DNA of 64,000 nt from Pseudoponticoccus marisrubri. Its GTDB lineage: Bacteria > Pseudomonadota > Alphaproteobacteria > Rhodobacterales > Rhodobacteraceae. Location of the stretch: contig NZ_LPXO01000011.1 of NCBI RefSeq assembly GCF_001482405.1, forward strand, positions 62,001-126,000, in the 5' to 3' direction. How positions within the stretch are numbered: position 1 is the first letter of the stretch; each line of letters starts with the position of its first letter. Positions 19,918 to 28,496 of the stretch are shown here, in pieces. Both the position numbers and the translations under genes were made by a program. The notes beneath the pieces were generated by a model. The model saw only the letters and a list, made by a program, of their open reading frames with translations, was not told where the DNA came from and made no database searches.

Positions 19918-20008
19918 GGCGTCACGTTAGGCAGGCTCGCGCCCGGGGTCCAGAGCCTGCCGGCCCCCGGGGGCGGGGAAGGGGCATCCCCTATCCCCCT
20001 GGAATGGC

Positions 20009-21433
20009 TCACTCGGCCATGATCGACATCGGGGCCGTGCCGCCGTCCAGCCAGGCCTCGAGCGGCGTCATCGGGTCCAGCGCGGCGGCGTTGATGCCGC
20101 CCGGCCCGGGCAGGATGCCGCAATGGTCAAGCCCCGGCACCATGAACAGGCGCACGTTTTCCTGCAGGCTCTCCTCGCCGCCCGCGGCCTCGGCGGCCTT
20201 TTCGTACCAGTCGACCGTCTTGTAGGGCGTCACGATGGCATCGGCCCAGCCGTGATAGACGATCATCTTGCCGCCCGCCGCGCGGAAGGCCGAGATGTCG
20301 GGGTTGTCGCCGTTATAGGCCGCGGCGGCCGCGCTCATGCGCTGCGGGTCCTCGGTGAAGTCGAAATCCAGCGGGCTCCAGGTGGGGCCGGGATCCTCGT
20401 CGAAGGCCATGTAGCGGCCGAACCCGGTGGCGAAGGCCGGCACCAGCTTGCCGCCGCCCTGTTCGAAGCCGGTCAGCCACAGGCCCCAGAACGGCTCGGA
20501 GCCCTCCGGCACGCCGCCGGGATAGAGCTGCTCTCCGGCGCGGTTCACCGGGCCCTGCCGCCACTTGACGATCACGCCCTGCTCCTCTGGGGTCAGGCAG
20601 TCGGTCCCGTCGGCGGAATTGCAGGTCAGCCCGGTCAGGTCCACGTCGCAGGCGCGCGGGTCCTCGATCACGCCGTCCTCGGTGCCGTCGGTCGCGTCGC
20701 ATTGCGCCATCACCGCCTCGGCCACCAGCGGCACCTTGGCCGGTTTCAGGATCTGGTTGCCATCCGCGTCGGTATTGGCCTGCACGATCCAGCTCATCTT
20801 GGTGGCGACCAGCCCGGGGTAATCCATCGCCGGCGCGCCCGAGATGATGCCGTCGAACATCTCGGGGTAGCGCTGCGTGGCGACATGCGCCATGCGCCCG
20901 CCGGTCGAGCAGCCCTGGAAGATCGCGCGGTCCGAGGCGGCGCCGTAGAAGGCGTCGATCATGGCCTGCGCCACGCGATGCGTCTCGCCGATCGAGCGCC
21001 AGCCCCAGTCGCGTTCCGCCGCGGGGTTGTTGTAGGCCCATTCGCCATCGACCACCGACAGGCCGAAATGGCCGCTATCCGAGGTCGCGGTGGCATAGCC
21101 GCGCTCCAGCCCGGGGCGCATGGCATTCACCCAGCCGCCCGAGGCGTCAGCGCGCCCGAGGATGCCGCAGAACCCGCCGCAGCCGGCCTGGTAGTAATGG
21201 CCGTTCCAGCCCTCCATGGGCAGGCGCACCTCGATCGAGATTGCCGGCAGCGCGGTGGCGCGCAACTCGCAATAGGCGGGCAGAGTGCCTTCTGCCGGCA
21301 TGACGCGGGCCGAGGTGACATGCCCCGCCGTGATGACGGTGTCGCGTAGCGCGGTGCAGTCGGCCGCGTCCTGCTGGGCCAGCGCCGGTGTCGCGCCCAT
21401 GGCCAGAAGCGCCCCGAATATCTGGGGTTTCAT
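20009..21433 (-). CDS. Tannase/feruloyl esterase family protein, secreted
   Basis: 474 residues with a signal peptide (1-20, ALAQ). Alpha/beta hydrolase of the tannase family: nucleophile Ser176 in GCSTGGR, Asp398 in HGWAD, His437 in LDHCG. Cys175 and Cys438 flank Ser and His, the CS-D-HC disulfide arrangement of this family. An acidic DATDGTEDGVIEDPR stretch (247-260) is the expected Ca2+-binding loop in the lid. Thr177 (not Glu) follows the Ser, so it resembles feruloyl esterases more than MHETases. It sits between the solute-binding protein and the permeases of one operon, indicating that the esterase acts periplasmically on the imported compound. Start with GGGAGGAT upstream. Confidence 0.87.
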   Translation of the reverse strand: MKPQIFGALLAMGATPALAQQDAADCTALRDTVITAGHVTSARVMPAEGTLPAYCELRATALPAISIEVRLPMEGWNGHYYQAGCGGFCGILGRADASGGWVNAMRPGLERGYATATSDSGHFGLSVVDGEWAYNNPAAERDWGWRSIGETHRVAQAMIDAFYGAASDRAIFQGCSTGGRMAHVATQRYPEMFDGIISGAPAMDYPGLVATKMSWIVQANTDADGNQILKPAKVPLVAEAVMAQCDATDGTEDGVIEDPRACDVDLTGLTCNSADGTDCLTPEEQGVIVKWRQGPVNRAGEQLYPGGVPEGSEPFWGLWLTGFEQGGGKLVPAFATGFGRYMAFDEDPGPTWSPLDFDFTEDPQRMSAAAAAYNGDNPDISAFRAAGGKMIVYHGWADAIVTPYKTVDWYEKAAEAAGGEESLQENVRLFMVPGLDHCGILPGPGGINAAALDPMTPLEAWLDGGTAPMSIMAE

Positions 21434-21499
21434 GTATATCCTCCCTGAGTTGTCGTTGCAGGGAGGATTGCAAGCGTAGCATCGCCAGTCCAGCCTTTT

Positions 21500-21533
21500 G
21501 GCACCGACCCGCGCGGATTGCGCGGCCGGTGCC
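21500..21533 (-). promoter_or_regulatory. Intercistronic stem-loop between binding-protein and esterase genes
   Basis: Outer arms GGCACCG / CGGTGCC (7 bp) plus inner arms CCGCGC / GCGCGG. No T run follows on the minus strand. Such hairpins after solute-binding-protein genes often stabilise that part of the mRNA or attenuate downstream expression; role here inferred. Confidence 0.5.
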
Positions 21534-21540
21534 GGGCGGC

Positions 21541-23010
21541 TCACTCGGTCCAGCGCACGCCGGTCAGGTCGGTGGCCTGGGTCGGCTGGTTCAGCCACAG
21601 CCCCTCGATCCGCGCATCCGCCACGGTGGGGAAGGCCAGCTGGAACAGGTAGCCGTTCACGTAATCCTCGGCGATCATGCGCTGCGCGTCGGCCAGCAGC
21701 TCCGAGCGTTTCTCGGGCGCGGTGGTGGCCGTCAGCGTCATCATCAGCTCCTGGAAGGCCGGCTTGCCGTACTGGAAGTAGTAGTCGGGCCGGGCATAGA
21801 TGCCGATGTCGAAGGGCTCGGTATGGCTGACGATGGTCAGGCCGAAATCCTTGCCGCGGAACACCTCTTCCAGCCACTGGGCCCATTCGAGATTGGTGAT
21901 CTCGGTCTCGATCCCCACGGCGCGCAGCTGGGCGGCCACGATCTCGCCGCCGCGGCGCGCATAGGAGGGTGGCGGCAGCTTGAGCGTGGTGGTGAACCCG
22001 TCCGGGTAGCCCGCCTCCTCCAGCAGGGCGCGCGCCTTGTCGGGATCATGCCCGGACAGGCCGGTCAGGTCGACGTAATCGGGGTTGTGCGGTGCGAAAT
22101 GCGTGCCGATCGGCGTGCCCAGCCCGAACATGGCGCCGTCGATGATCGCCTGCCGGTCGATGGCATGGGCGATCGCCTGGCGCACGCGCACGTCGTCCAG
22201 CGGCGCCATCTGGTTGTTGGTCGACAGGATCGTCTCGCCCTCGGTCGAGCCCACCAGCACCTGGAAACGCGGATCGGCCTCGAATTGGGGCAGGTTCTCG
22301 GGTGCGGGATAGCCGGCAAAGGCGTCGATATCCTGCGCCATCATCGCCGCGAAGGCGGCGGTCGGGTCCGAGATGAACTTGAACGTGGCCTCGGTCAGGG
22401 CCGGCGCCTCGCCCCAGTAGTCGGGGTTCTGCACCAGCGTGATGCTGTCGCCCTGCGTCCAGCTGTCGAACTTGAAGGGGCCGGTGCCCACCGGGGTGGA
22501 CTTGATGTCCCCGATGCTCTCGGGGGCCACGATCACAGCGTCGCCCCAGGCCATGTTGAACAGGAAGTTGCCGTCCACCTGGCCCAGCGTCACCTCGACG
22601 GTCTGCGGGTCGATCACCGTGACCTCGGCGATGCCCTCGAACAGGGCCTTCTGCGCGTTCTGGCTGTCTTCGGCGCGGGCGCGGTCGAGGGTGAACTTGA
22701 CGTCCTCGGCATCCATCGTCGTGCCGTCATGGAAACTCACGCCCTCGCGCAGGTGGAAGGTATAGGTCAGCCCGTCTTCCGAGATGTCCCAGCGCTCGGC
22801 CAGCCCCGGCACGACCTCACCGGTATTGGTGAAGCGCGTCAGCCCCTCGAACACGTTGGTATAGAGCACGCTGTCGATGGCGCCCGCGGCGGCCGAGGTC
22901 GGGTCGAGATGCGGCGGCTCCAGCTGCAGCGCGATGGTCAGGTCGGTCTGCTGGGCCAGCGCGGCCGTGCCGGTCAGCAGCGCCGCGGCAAGCGTGAGGC
23001 GGAAGGTCAT
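21541..23010 (-). CDS. ABC transporter solute-binding protein, family 5 (peptide/opine/nickel type)
   Basis: 489 residues with signal peptide (1-19, ALAQ). Family-5 landmarks: LDPTSAAAG, YTNVFEGLTRF, LAERWDISEDGLTYTFHLREGVSFHDGT, GTGPFKF, VRQAIAHAIDR and the KARALLEEAG segment. It is the first gene of the operon and the specificity subunit of the importer. Family members bind peptides but also many glycosides and small aromatic or sugar compounds, and the esterase in the operon argues for a non-peptide ligand. Confidence 0.93.
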   Translation of the reverse strand: MTFRLTLAAALLTGTAALAQQTDLTIALQLEPPHLDPTSAAAGAIDSVLYTNVFEGLTRFTNTGEVVPGLAERWDISEDGLTYTFHLREGVSFHDGTTMDAEDVKFTLDRARAEDSQNAQKALFEGIAEVTVIDPQTVEVTLGQVDGNFLFNMAWGDAVIVAPESIGDIKSTPVGTGPFKFDSWTQGDSITLVQNPDYWGEAPALTEATFKFISDPTAAFAAMMAQDIDAFAGYPAPENLPQFEADPRFQVLVGSTEGETILSTNNQMAPLDDVRVRQAIAHAIDRQAIIDGAMFGLGTPIGTHFAPHNPDYVDLTGLSGHDPDKARALLEEAGYPDGFTTTLKLPPPSYARRGGEIVAAQLRAVGIETEITNLEWAQWLEEVFRGKDFGLTIVSHTEPFDIGIYARPDYYFQYGKPAFQELMMTLTATTAPEKRSELLADAQRMIAEDYVNGYLFQLAFPTVADARIEGLWLNQPTQATDLTGVRWTE

Positions 23011-23070
23011 GGGCGGGTCTCCCTGTTGTCGGTTGCCCGCGAGTGTCACCGGAACCGCCCGATGTGGCAA

Positions 23071-23099
23071 CCCCGCGCCGCGCGACCGGCGGCGCGGGG
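23071..23099 (-). terminator. Strong hairpin terminator after the DUF4375-like gene
   Basis: Perfect 11-bp stem CCCCGCGCCGC / GCGGCGCGGGG, loop of 7 nt, starting 3 bp past the stop at 23102. No T run, only TTG follows on the minus strand. It separates this gene from the importer operon, whose promoter must lie in the remaining ~60 bp. Confidence 0.5.
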
Positions 23100-23101
23100 G
23101 C

Positions 23102-24397
23102 TCAGAGCAGCCGGTCGAGCGCGTGCGCCTCGGCATGGGCGTCGATCTCGGCCCGCGAGAGTTCTGCCAGCCGGTCATGTTCGGGCTCGCTCAGCAGATG
23201 GGCGCCATGCTCCGAGATCACCGCCGACAGGGCCAGCTGCGCGCCGTTCAGGATCAGCGTCGCGGTCAGCCCCTCCTCGCCATGGGCATCGGCCCCGGCC
23301 GAGCGGATGGTGACGAAATCCAGCGCCGGCCGCTCGGGCAGGCGGCCCAGCAGCGCATGCAGCGCCGCCCCGGCCTTGAGGTCGCGCGCCACCCGTCCGG
23401 CCGACTGGATCGTCTCGTTGCGCACGAAGATGCGCAGCTCGCCCACCTCGTCGGGGCGGAACTTGCGGATGTCGTCCAGCGAGGCGTCGAACGGGTTCTC
23501 GGGCAGGTGGCTGTTGTCATGCGTGATCCCGGCATAGATCGCCACGCCCTCGTCCAGCGGCACCGCCCAGCAGGGCCCCGAGACGGTGCGCATGAAGACG
23601 GTCATGCGCCGGTCGCCCTCGACCTCGCGGTAGCTGCCATTGCCGATCGAGACGATCGGGTCCAGCGGGCGCAGCGCGCCTGCGGCCACGCTGAGCGGCA
23701 GGTAGGGCGGGGTGGTCATCATGCCGTCGATGCGCGCCATCTCGAGGATCTGGCGACGGTAGTCGCGCGCCGGGTTCTCCTCGGCGATCTGTTGCATCGT
23801 GTCGCGCAGCCGCGCATCGGGCACCGGCTCCAGCGCGGGGTGGCCGGCCAGCCACGTGGCGATGAAGCGGCGCAGGGGCGTCGCGCGGTCGAGTTTGAAG
23901 AAGGGGCTGTCGAGCGTCTGTAGCACGGGGTCGATGCCGCCCTCGAAGCCTGTCTGTTCCTCGACCTTGTCGGGATTGTCGTCGACCCATTTGGTCATGC
24001 GCCGGACCAGCAGCAGGTAGTTGGGAGCGCGCATCTGCTCGAGCCCCTCCAGCAGGTCGGCCAGGGTCGGCTTCAGCAGGGCGCGCGTATTGCCCACGAA
24101 CTGCGCGTGCCCGCCATTGAGCACCTGCGCCAGGTAATAGTCCGTGTGGAAGGCCTGCATGGCCGCGGGGCAGATCTCGCGGCGATTGTAGCGCCCTTCC
24201 TTGGTCAGGAAGTTGACGTAGTCCACCACCGCGCAGACCAGCGGATCGGGATCCTGCGGCCAGGCATCCAGCGCCGAGCGGGGCACGACGATCCGGCTGT
24301 AGGCGCGCCCCTCGCGGGACGGCGCCGGGGGGATGGGCGGTGCCGGCGGCACTTGGGGCGCGCGCGGCGTCATGATCCTTTTGATTGCTTGCAACAT
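23102..24397 (-). CDS. DUF4375 (DMP19-like) domain protein
   Basis: 431 residues, no signal or membrane segment. After a proline-rich N terminus (15-27), residues about 45-150 match the DUF4375/DMP19 pattern: VNFLTKEGRYNRRE, AFHTDYYLAQVLNGGHAQFVGN and a leucine-rich helix. The C-terminal two thirds are not recognised; they contain a compact SVAAGALRPLDPIVSIGNGSY segment and a conserved-looking PCWAVPLDEGVAIYAG. Function unknown. The start at ATG 24397 follows GGAGAGG; M at 24412 is the alternative. Single gene with its own terminator. Confidence 0.65.
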   Translation of the reverse strand: MLQAIKRIMTPRAPQVPPAPPIPPAPSREGRAYSRIVVPRSALDAWPQDPDPLVCAVVDYVNFLTKEGRYNRREICPAAMQAFHTDYYLAQVLNGGHAQFVGNTRALLKPTLADLLEGLEQMRAPNYLLLVRRMTKWVDDNPDKVEEQTGFEGGIDPVLQTLDSPFFKLDRATPLRRFIATWLAGHPALEPVPDARLRDTMQQIAEENPARDYRRQILEMARIDGMMTTPPYLPLSVAAGALRPLDPIVSIGNGSYREVEGDRRMTVFMRTVSGPCWAVPLDEGVAIYAGITHDNSHLPENPFDASLDDIRKFRPDEVGELRIFVRNETIQSAGRVARDLKAGAALHALLGRLPERPALDFVTIRSAGADAHGEEGLTATLILNGAQLALSAVISEHGAHLLSEPEHDRLAELSRAEIDAHAEAHALDRLL

Positions 24398-24537
24398 CGT
24401 GGGCCTCTCCACTGCCTCTGGCTTGACCGTTGCAGGGGAAGCGGGCCGAATTGCGGCGGATTGTTAACCATTTTGGCACAGTGGGGCCGGCGCCGCGGTT
24501 TCGCCGCGGATCTTGACGATATCTTAAGCGCGCTCGG

Positions 24538-25812
24538 TCAGGGCAGCAGCAGCCGCTCCAGGCTGCGCCCCATGACGCGAGCACTGTCCAGCATGTCGGT
24601 GACCGAGACCCATTCGTCGGGCTTGTGCGCCAGCTCGAGGATGCCGGGCCCGTAGGCGATGCAGTTCTTCAGCTTGCCAATCCGGTCGATATGCTTCTGA
24701 TCGTAGGAGCCGGGCGAGGCGACATAGGCGGCATCCTGTCCCAGCACGTCGCGGATCGCGCCGGCCACCGTGGTCACCACCGGCGCGTCCTGCGGCGTCA
24801 TCGAGGGGATCACGCTGTTGAGGTCGCGGATCTCGTAGCGGAAATTCTCGCGGCGGTCGGCCAGATCGTCCAGCAGGGCGATCACCTCGCCGCGGACCTG
24901 CTCCAGCGGCTCTTCCATCAGGAAACGGCGGTCGATCACGATGCGGCAGCTGTCGGGCACGCAGTTCGCCGGCAGGCCGGTATAGTCCTCGGCCTGCTCG
25001 GGCTCGCCGCCATGGACCGAGTTGATGTTCATGGTCGAGGAGCGCGCGCCCTCGGGCGTGACCGGCATCGCGGTCTGCCGGGCGGCCATGGCGGGAAACA
25101 ATCGCTCTTCGAAGGCGTGCAGCACGGCGCCCATGTGGCGCACCGCGCAATCGCCCAGGAAGGGCATCGAGCCATGCGCGATCTCGCCCTTGGTCTCGAT
25201 CTCGGCCCACCAGCCGCCGCGATGGCCGAGGCAGATCCGGTCCTTGTTGAGCGGCTCGGGGATGATGACATGCTGCACGCGTTCAGGTGCGAACCAGCCC
25301 TGCTCGGCCAGGTAGGCGACGCCGCCATAGCCGCCCGATTCCTCGTCCGCCGTGGCGCTGATCTCGATCGCGCCGGCAAATTCGGGATGGGTGTCGACAA
25401 AGGCCTCGGCCGCGATGACCGAGGCGGCCAGCCCGCCCTTCATGTCGCAGGCGCCCCGGCCGTAGATCCGGTCGCCGTCCAGTTCGGCGCCGAACGGGTC
25501 GCGGGTCCAGCCCTGTCCGACCTCGACCACGTCGTGATGCGAGTTGAAATGCACGCAGTCGCCGGGCCGGGTGCCCTCGCGCCGGGCCACCAGGTTCCAG
25601 CGCGGGTAGCGGTCGGAATCGCCCGGCGCCCCGGTGGCGCGGACCAGCTCGCAGGAAAAGCCCCGGGCCGACAGTCGCCGTTCCAACGCCTCGCAGATCG
25701 CGCGGTAATGCTGCCCCGGCGGGTTGAGCGTGGGGATGCGGATCAGCTCCTGCGTCAGCGCGATCAGGTCGTCGCGCCGGTCGTCGATACGGGCAAAAAG
25801 GGCGTCTGTCAC
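24538..25812 (-). CDS. M20-family deacylase/peptidase (ArgE/DapE/acetylornithine deacetylase type)
   Basis: 424 residues. Binuclear-zinc ligands are visible: HFNSHHDVVEV (His and the Asp of the xHxD motif), RGACDMKGG (bridging Asp), ATADEESGG (general base Glu-Glu) and the C-terminal SYDQKHIDRIG (His). The start is a GTG at 25812 behind a GGAG; no ATG lies near. It hydrolyses an N-acyl amino acid or similar amide; substrate unknown. The DUF2125 gene upstream on the same strand ends 67 bp away. Confidence 0.88.
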   Translation of the reverse strand: MTDALFARIDDRRDDLIALTQELIRIPTLNPPGQHYRAICEALERRLSARGFSCELVRATGAPGDSDRYPRWNLVARREGTRPGDCVHFNSHHDVVEVGQGWTRDPFGAELDGDRIYGRGACDMKGGLAASVIAAEAFVDTHPEFAGAIEISATADEESGGYGGVAYLAEQGWFAPERVQHVIIPEPLNKDRICLGHRGGWWAEIETKGEIAHGSMPFLGDCAVRHMGAVLHAFEERLFPAMAARQTAMPVTPEGARSSTMNINSVHGGEPEQAEDYTGLPANCVPDSCRIVIDRRFLMEEPLEQVRGEVIALLDDLADRRENFRYEIRDLNSVIPSMTPQDAPVVTTVAGAIRDVLGQDAAYVASPGSYDQKHIDRIGKLKNCIAYGPGILELAHKPDEWVSVTDMLDSARVMGRSLERLLLP

Positions 25813-25879
25813 GAAGGCTCCGTCACCGGGGGATGCCGGCACTCTCGCCCGGCCCGCCCGGCGGTGCAAGCCCGCGCGC

Positions 25880-26770
25880 TCAGCGCAGGGACAGCCGTCC
25901 CAGAGCGCGGTCGCCGGTGCGAAACGCATCACCCTCGACCGTCACGGTCAGCGGGCCCTCGGTCACGGCCGCCGCCAGCGCCGCGCGGCCGTCCGCGCCG
26001 AGCAGCCCGGCCTCTGCCAGCATCTCCAGCGCCGCGCCCCAGTCGGGGCTCTGCAGCTCCAGCGCGCCATGCGCGCGCGGGTCGAAGCGCAGCAGGCCAT
26101 CGGCGTCCACCTGCGCTTGCGGTCCCGTCACCCCGGCCTGCCGGACATCCAGCCGGTCCAGCCGCGGCAGCACGCCGGAGGGGCTGTCGAGGCTCCATGT
26201 CCCTTCGAACCGCGCGGCCAGCTGCAGCGACAGGCGCGGCGTCGGCGCGCCCTCCAGCCCGGCCTCGAGACCGGCGAGGATCTCGGCCCCCTGCCGCGCG
26301 GCGGCAAGGCGCAGCCCGTCCAGCCGCAGATCCCCGTCGGGGCCGGGCAGGGTCAGCGTCTCGGCCTCGAGATTGGCGCGGCGCAGCGCGCGGTCGCCGT
26401 CATAGATGACCGAGGCGCGCAGGCCCGTGGCCGCGATCGGCAGCTCGGTCCTGTCCCATGTCACCATCTGCGTGTCGGGCAGGGCGAGGATCTTGTGCCC
26501 CGGCTTGTAGGTCAGCCCGAGCACCTGCAGGAAGGGCGCCTGCCAGCGCAGCCGGCCGTCCGGGCCGGTCACGTCGATCCCCTCCAGCGTCAGGTCCAGC
26601 CGGCTGGGAAAGCCGCGCAGGCGGGTGTCCTCGATCGCGACCTGCCAGCCCGCGGTCTCCAGCGCGGTGACCCAGCGGTCGAGATCGCCGCGCAGCGCCC
26701 GGGCCGACCAGGCCCACCAGCCCGACCAGGCCAGCGCCGCCACCACGGCCAGTGCAATCCAGCGTTTCAT
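25880..26770 (-). CDS. DUF2125 domain protein
   Basis: 296 residues. A single N-terminal membrane anchor or signal (about 4-24) followed by a periplasmic region that matches the alphaproteobacterial DUF2125 family (AIEDTRLRGFPSRLDLTLEGIDV, FLQVLGLTYKPGHKILALPDTQ). Rich in beta-type patterns like lipid-transfer/AsmA-like proteins. Function unknown. Divergent from the ChaC-like gene across 103 bp. Confidence 0.8.
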   Translation of the reverse strand: MKRWIALAVVAALAWSGWWAWSARALRGDLDRWVTALETAGWQVAIEDTRLRGFPSRLDLTLEGIDVTGPDGRLRWQAPFLQVLGLTYKPGHKILALPDTQMVTWDRTELPIAATGLRASVIYDGDRALRRANLEAETLTLPGPDGDLRLDGLRLAAARQGAEILAGLEAGLEGAPTPRLSLQLAARFEGTWSLDSPSGVLPRLDRLDVRQAGVTGPQAQVDADGLLRFDPRAHGALELQSPDWGAALEMLAEAGLLGADGRAALAAAVTEGPLTVTVEGDAFRTGDRALGRLSLR

Positions 26771-26873
26771 GCCCGGCCCCCTTTCGCTGCCCGCAGGGTT
26801 CGTGTTTACAGCGAGACGCGGCGCGGCGCCACTTGGACCGCGTGTCGCAGGGCGAACGGGCAAGGAGCGCGCG

Positions 26874-27413
26874 ATGACAATGTGGGTGTTCGGTTACGCA
26901 TCGCTGTTGTGGAACCCCGGCTTTCCCGTGGTCGAGCGTCAGCACGCGCGGCTGGAGGGCTATGCGCGCGGCTTCTGCATGTACTCGATCCACCATCGCG
27001 GCACCGAGGCGCGGCCGGGGCTGGTGCTGGCGCTGGATGCGCAGGAGGGCGCATCGTGCGACGGGTTGGCGCTGCGGGCCGAGCCGGGCACCGAAGAGGC
27101 GACGCTGGCCTATCTGCGCGAGCGCGAGCTGGTCTCGTCCGCCTATATCGAGACGCGCCAGCCGGTGCACCTCGGCGATGGCCGCCGGGTCGAGGCGCTG
27201 GCCTACGTGATCGACCCGCATCACGAGCAGTACTGCCACCTGCCGCTGGAGGAGCAGGCCCGGGTGATCGCCGGCGCCCATGGCGGGCGCGGGCCGAACC
27301 CGGAATACCTGTACAACACGGCCGAGCATCTGGACCAGCTGGGCATCCCCGATCCCGACCTGCACTGGCTGTCCGATCAGGTCCGCGCGCTGACCGGCGA
27401 CAGCCGGGGCTAG
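26874..27413 (+). CDS. ChaC-like gamma-glutamylcyclotransferase
   Basis: 179 residues. The substrate loop GYASLLWNPGF (7-17) and the catalytic Glu in YLRERELV (80-87) are present. ChaC enzymes cleave glutathione to 5-oxoproline and Cys-Gly. AAGGAG precedes the ATG by 7 nt. The stop overlaps the stop of the convergent methyltransferase gene (27410-27413). Confidence 0.88.
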   Translation: MTMWVFGYASLLWNPGFPVVERQHARLEGYARGFCMYSIHHRGTEARPGLVLALDAQEGASCDGLALRAEPGTEEATLAYLRERELVSSAYIETRQPVHLGDGRRVEALAYVIDPHHEQYCHLPLEEQARVIAGAHGGRGPNPEYLYNTAEHLDQLGIPDPDLHWLSDQVRALTGDSRG

Positions 27414-28375
27414 ACCTGCGCCGGGACACGTGCCGCCTGCACCTGTTCGGCGATCCGGGCAAGATGCGTGTCCCATGTCCCGCAGCAGCCGCCCCAGATA
27501 TCCACCGAGGGCAGGCGCCGCGCCAGCGCACCCATGCGCGCGGCCAGGTCCACCGGGTCGCCCTCTTCGAGATGGTCGAGCTTGCACAGCGCGATCTTGT
27601 CCATCGCCGCCGCGTTGGGCCGCAGGCAGCGCAGCCGCCCCTGCCACGCGCCGGGCGTCAGCGCTGGGGCGAACTCGGCCGGGTGCGAACAGTTGATGCC
27701 AAAGCTGTCGGGCCGCGCCGTGCCGGCCTGCGCATCGGTGGCCGCGACCGCCTCGGCCAGCGTCGGGCCCGAGCGCAGGCGATGTGTCTCGGTCAGCGTC
27801 CATGAGATGTTGACCGCCAGCCCCGCCGCCGCGGCCGCCCGTGAGATGCCGACCGCTTCGGGGATGTTGTTGATCGTCGCCGCCCAGACCAGGTCCACCT
27901 GCAGCCCGGCCAGCGTCTCCAGCTGGACGGCGTGATAGTCTTCGGCCGCGTCCGCGGTGATCGCGCGGTTGAGCGCATAGGCGTCGCCGCGCGGGCCGAC
28001 GATCCCGGCGATGCGGATATCGGGTTTCTGCGCGAGGTCGCCGCGATAGGGCGCGGCGACCTCGCGCAGAAACCCGATATTACGCGCTTGCAGATCCGCC
28101 AGCGCCGCGGGCGACAGGCCCAGCAGCCCCGCCCAGTCGGGGCTGGCGCGATAGTCCAGCCCGGCCAGCAGTGCACAGCCCCCGGACGCGGCGATCACGT
28201 CCAGCAGGCGGCGATACATGTCGTGCAGCACCACCATGGCGCGCGGATCGTCCAGCAGGGTGAAGGCGGCGAAATGATCGAAGGTGAAGCCGTGGCGATA
28301 GAGCAGCTCGGTCTCGGTGCCGCCCTCGGTGATATAGAGCGCGCCGGGCGCGTGCGGGGTGAAGGGGACGGTCAT
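27410..28375 (-). CDS. Homocysteine S-methyltransferase family protein
   Basis: 321 residues of the Hcy-methyltransferase barrel (MmuM/BHMT type). Zinc ligands: Cys in FGINCSHP and the vicinal pair in IWGGCCGTW. TEGGTETEL at the N terminus is the homocysteine-binding loop. It would methylate homocysteine from S-methylmethionine, betaine or dimethylsulfoniopropionate-type donors; the donor is not readable. The coding sequence contains a perfect 29-bp inverted repeat (28017-28080) encoding residues 99-120, between helices, without breaking the frame. AGGAG precedes the ATG. Divergent from the TetR gene, its probable regulator. Confidence 0.85.
   Translation of the reverse strand: MTVPFTPHAPGALYITEGGTETELLYRHGFTFDHFAAFTLLDDPRAMVVLHDMYRRLLDVIAASGGCALLAGLDYRASPDWAGLLGLSPAALADLQARNIGFLREVAAPYRGDLAQKPDIRIAGIVGPRGDAYALNRAITADAAEDYHAVQLETLAGLQVDLVWAATINNIPEAVGISRAAAAAGLAVNISWTLTETHRLRSGPTLAEAVAATDAQAGTARPDSFGINCSHPAEFAPALTPGAWQGRLRCLRPNAAAMDKIALCKLDHLEEGDPVDLAARMGALARRLPSVDIWGGCCGTWDTHLARIAEQVQAARVPAQV
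28017..28080. repeat. Perfect 29-bp intragenic inverted repeat, 6-nt loop
   Basis: Arms at 28017-28045 and 28052-28080 are exact reverse complements over 29 bp; loop ATAGGG. It lies wholly inside the methyltransferase coding sequence. Inner bases start CGCGGCGACC and outer bases are ATATCGGG. It would form a very stable hairpin in mRNA or a cruciform in DNA. Confidence 0.97.
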
Positions 28376-28496
28376 GGCGGCTCTCCTGTGATGCGCCCTC
28401 AGCCTGCCGGGCGGGGCGGCCGCGATCTACTGGACTCGTGGTACAGTGACCGTTGCCCGGCGGCCTGCTAGGATGGCGCAACAGGAGATGCCCGCC

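Noticed and set aside
20009-21433. MHETase or PET-degrading enzyme
   Set aside because: Thr follows the nucleophile instead of Glu, and the esterase sits in an importer operon of a different type; a feruloyl-esterase-like role is more economical.
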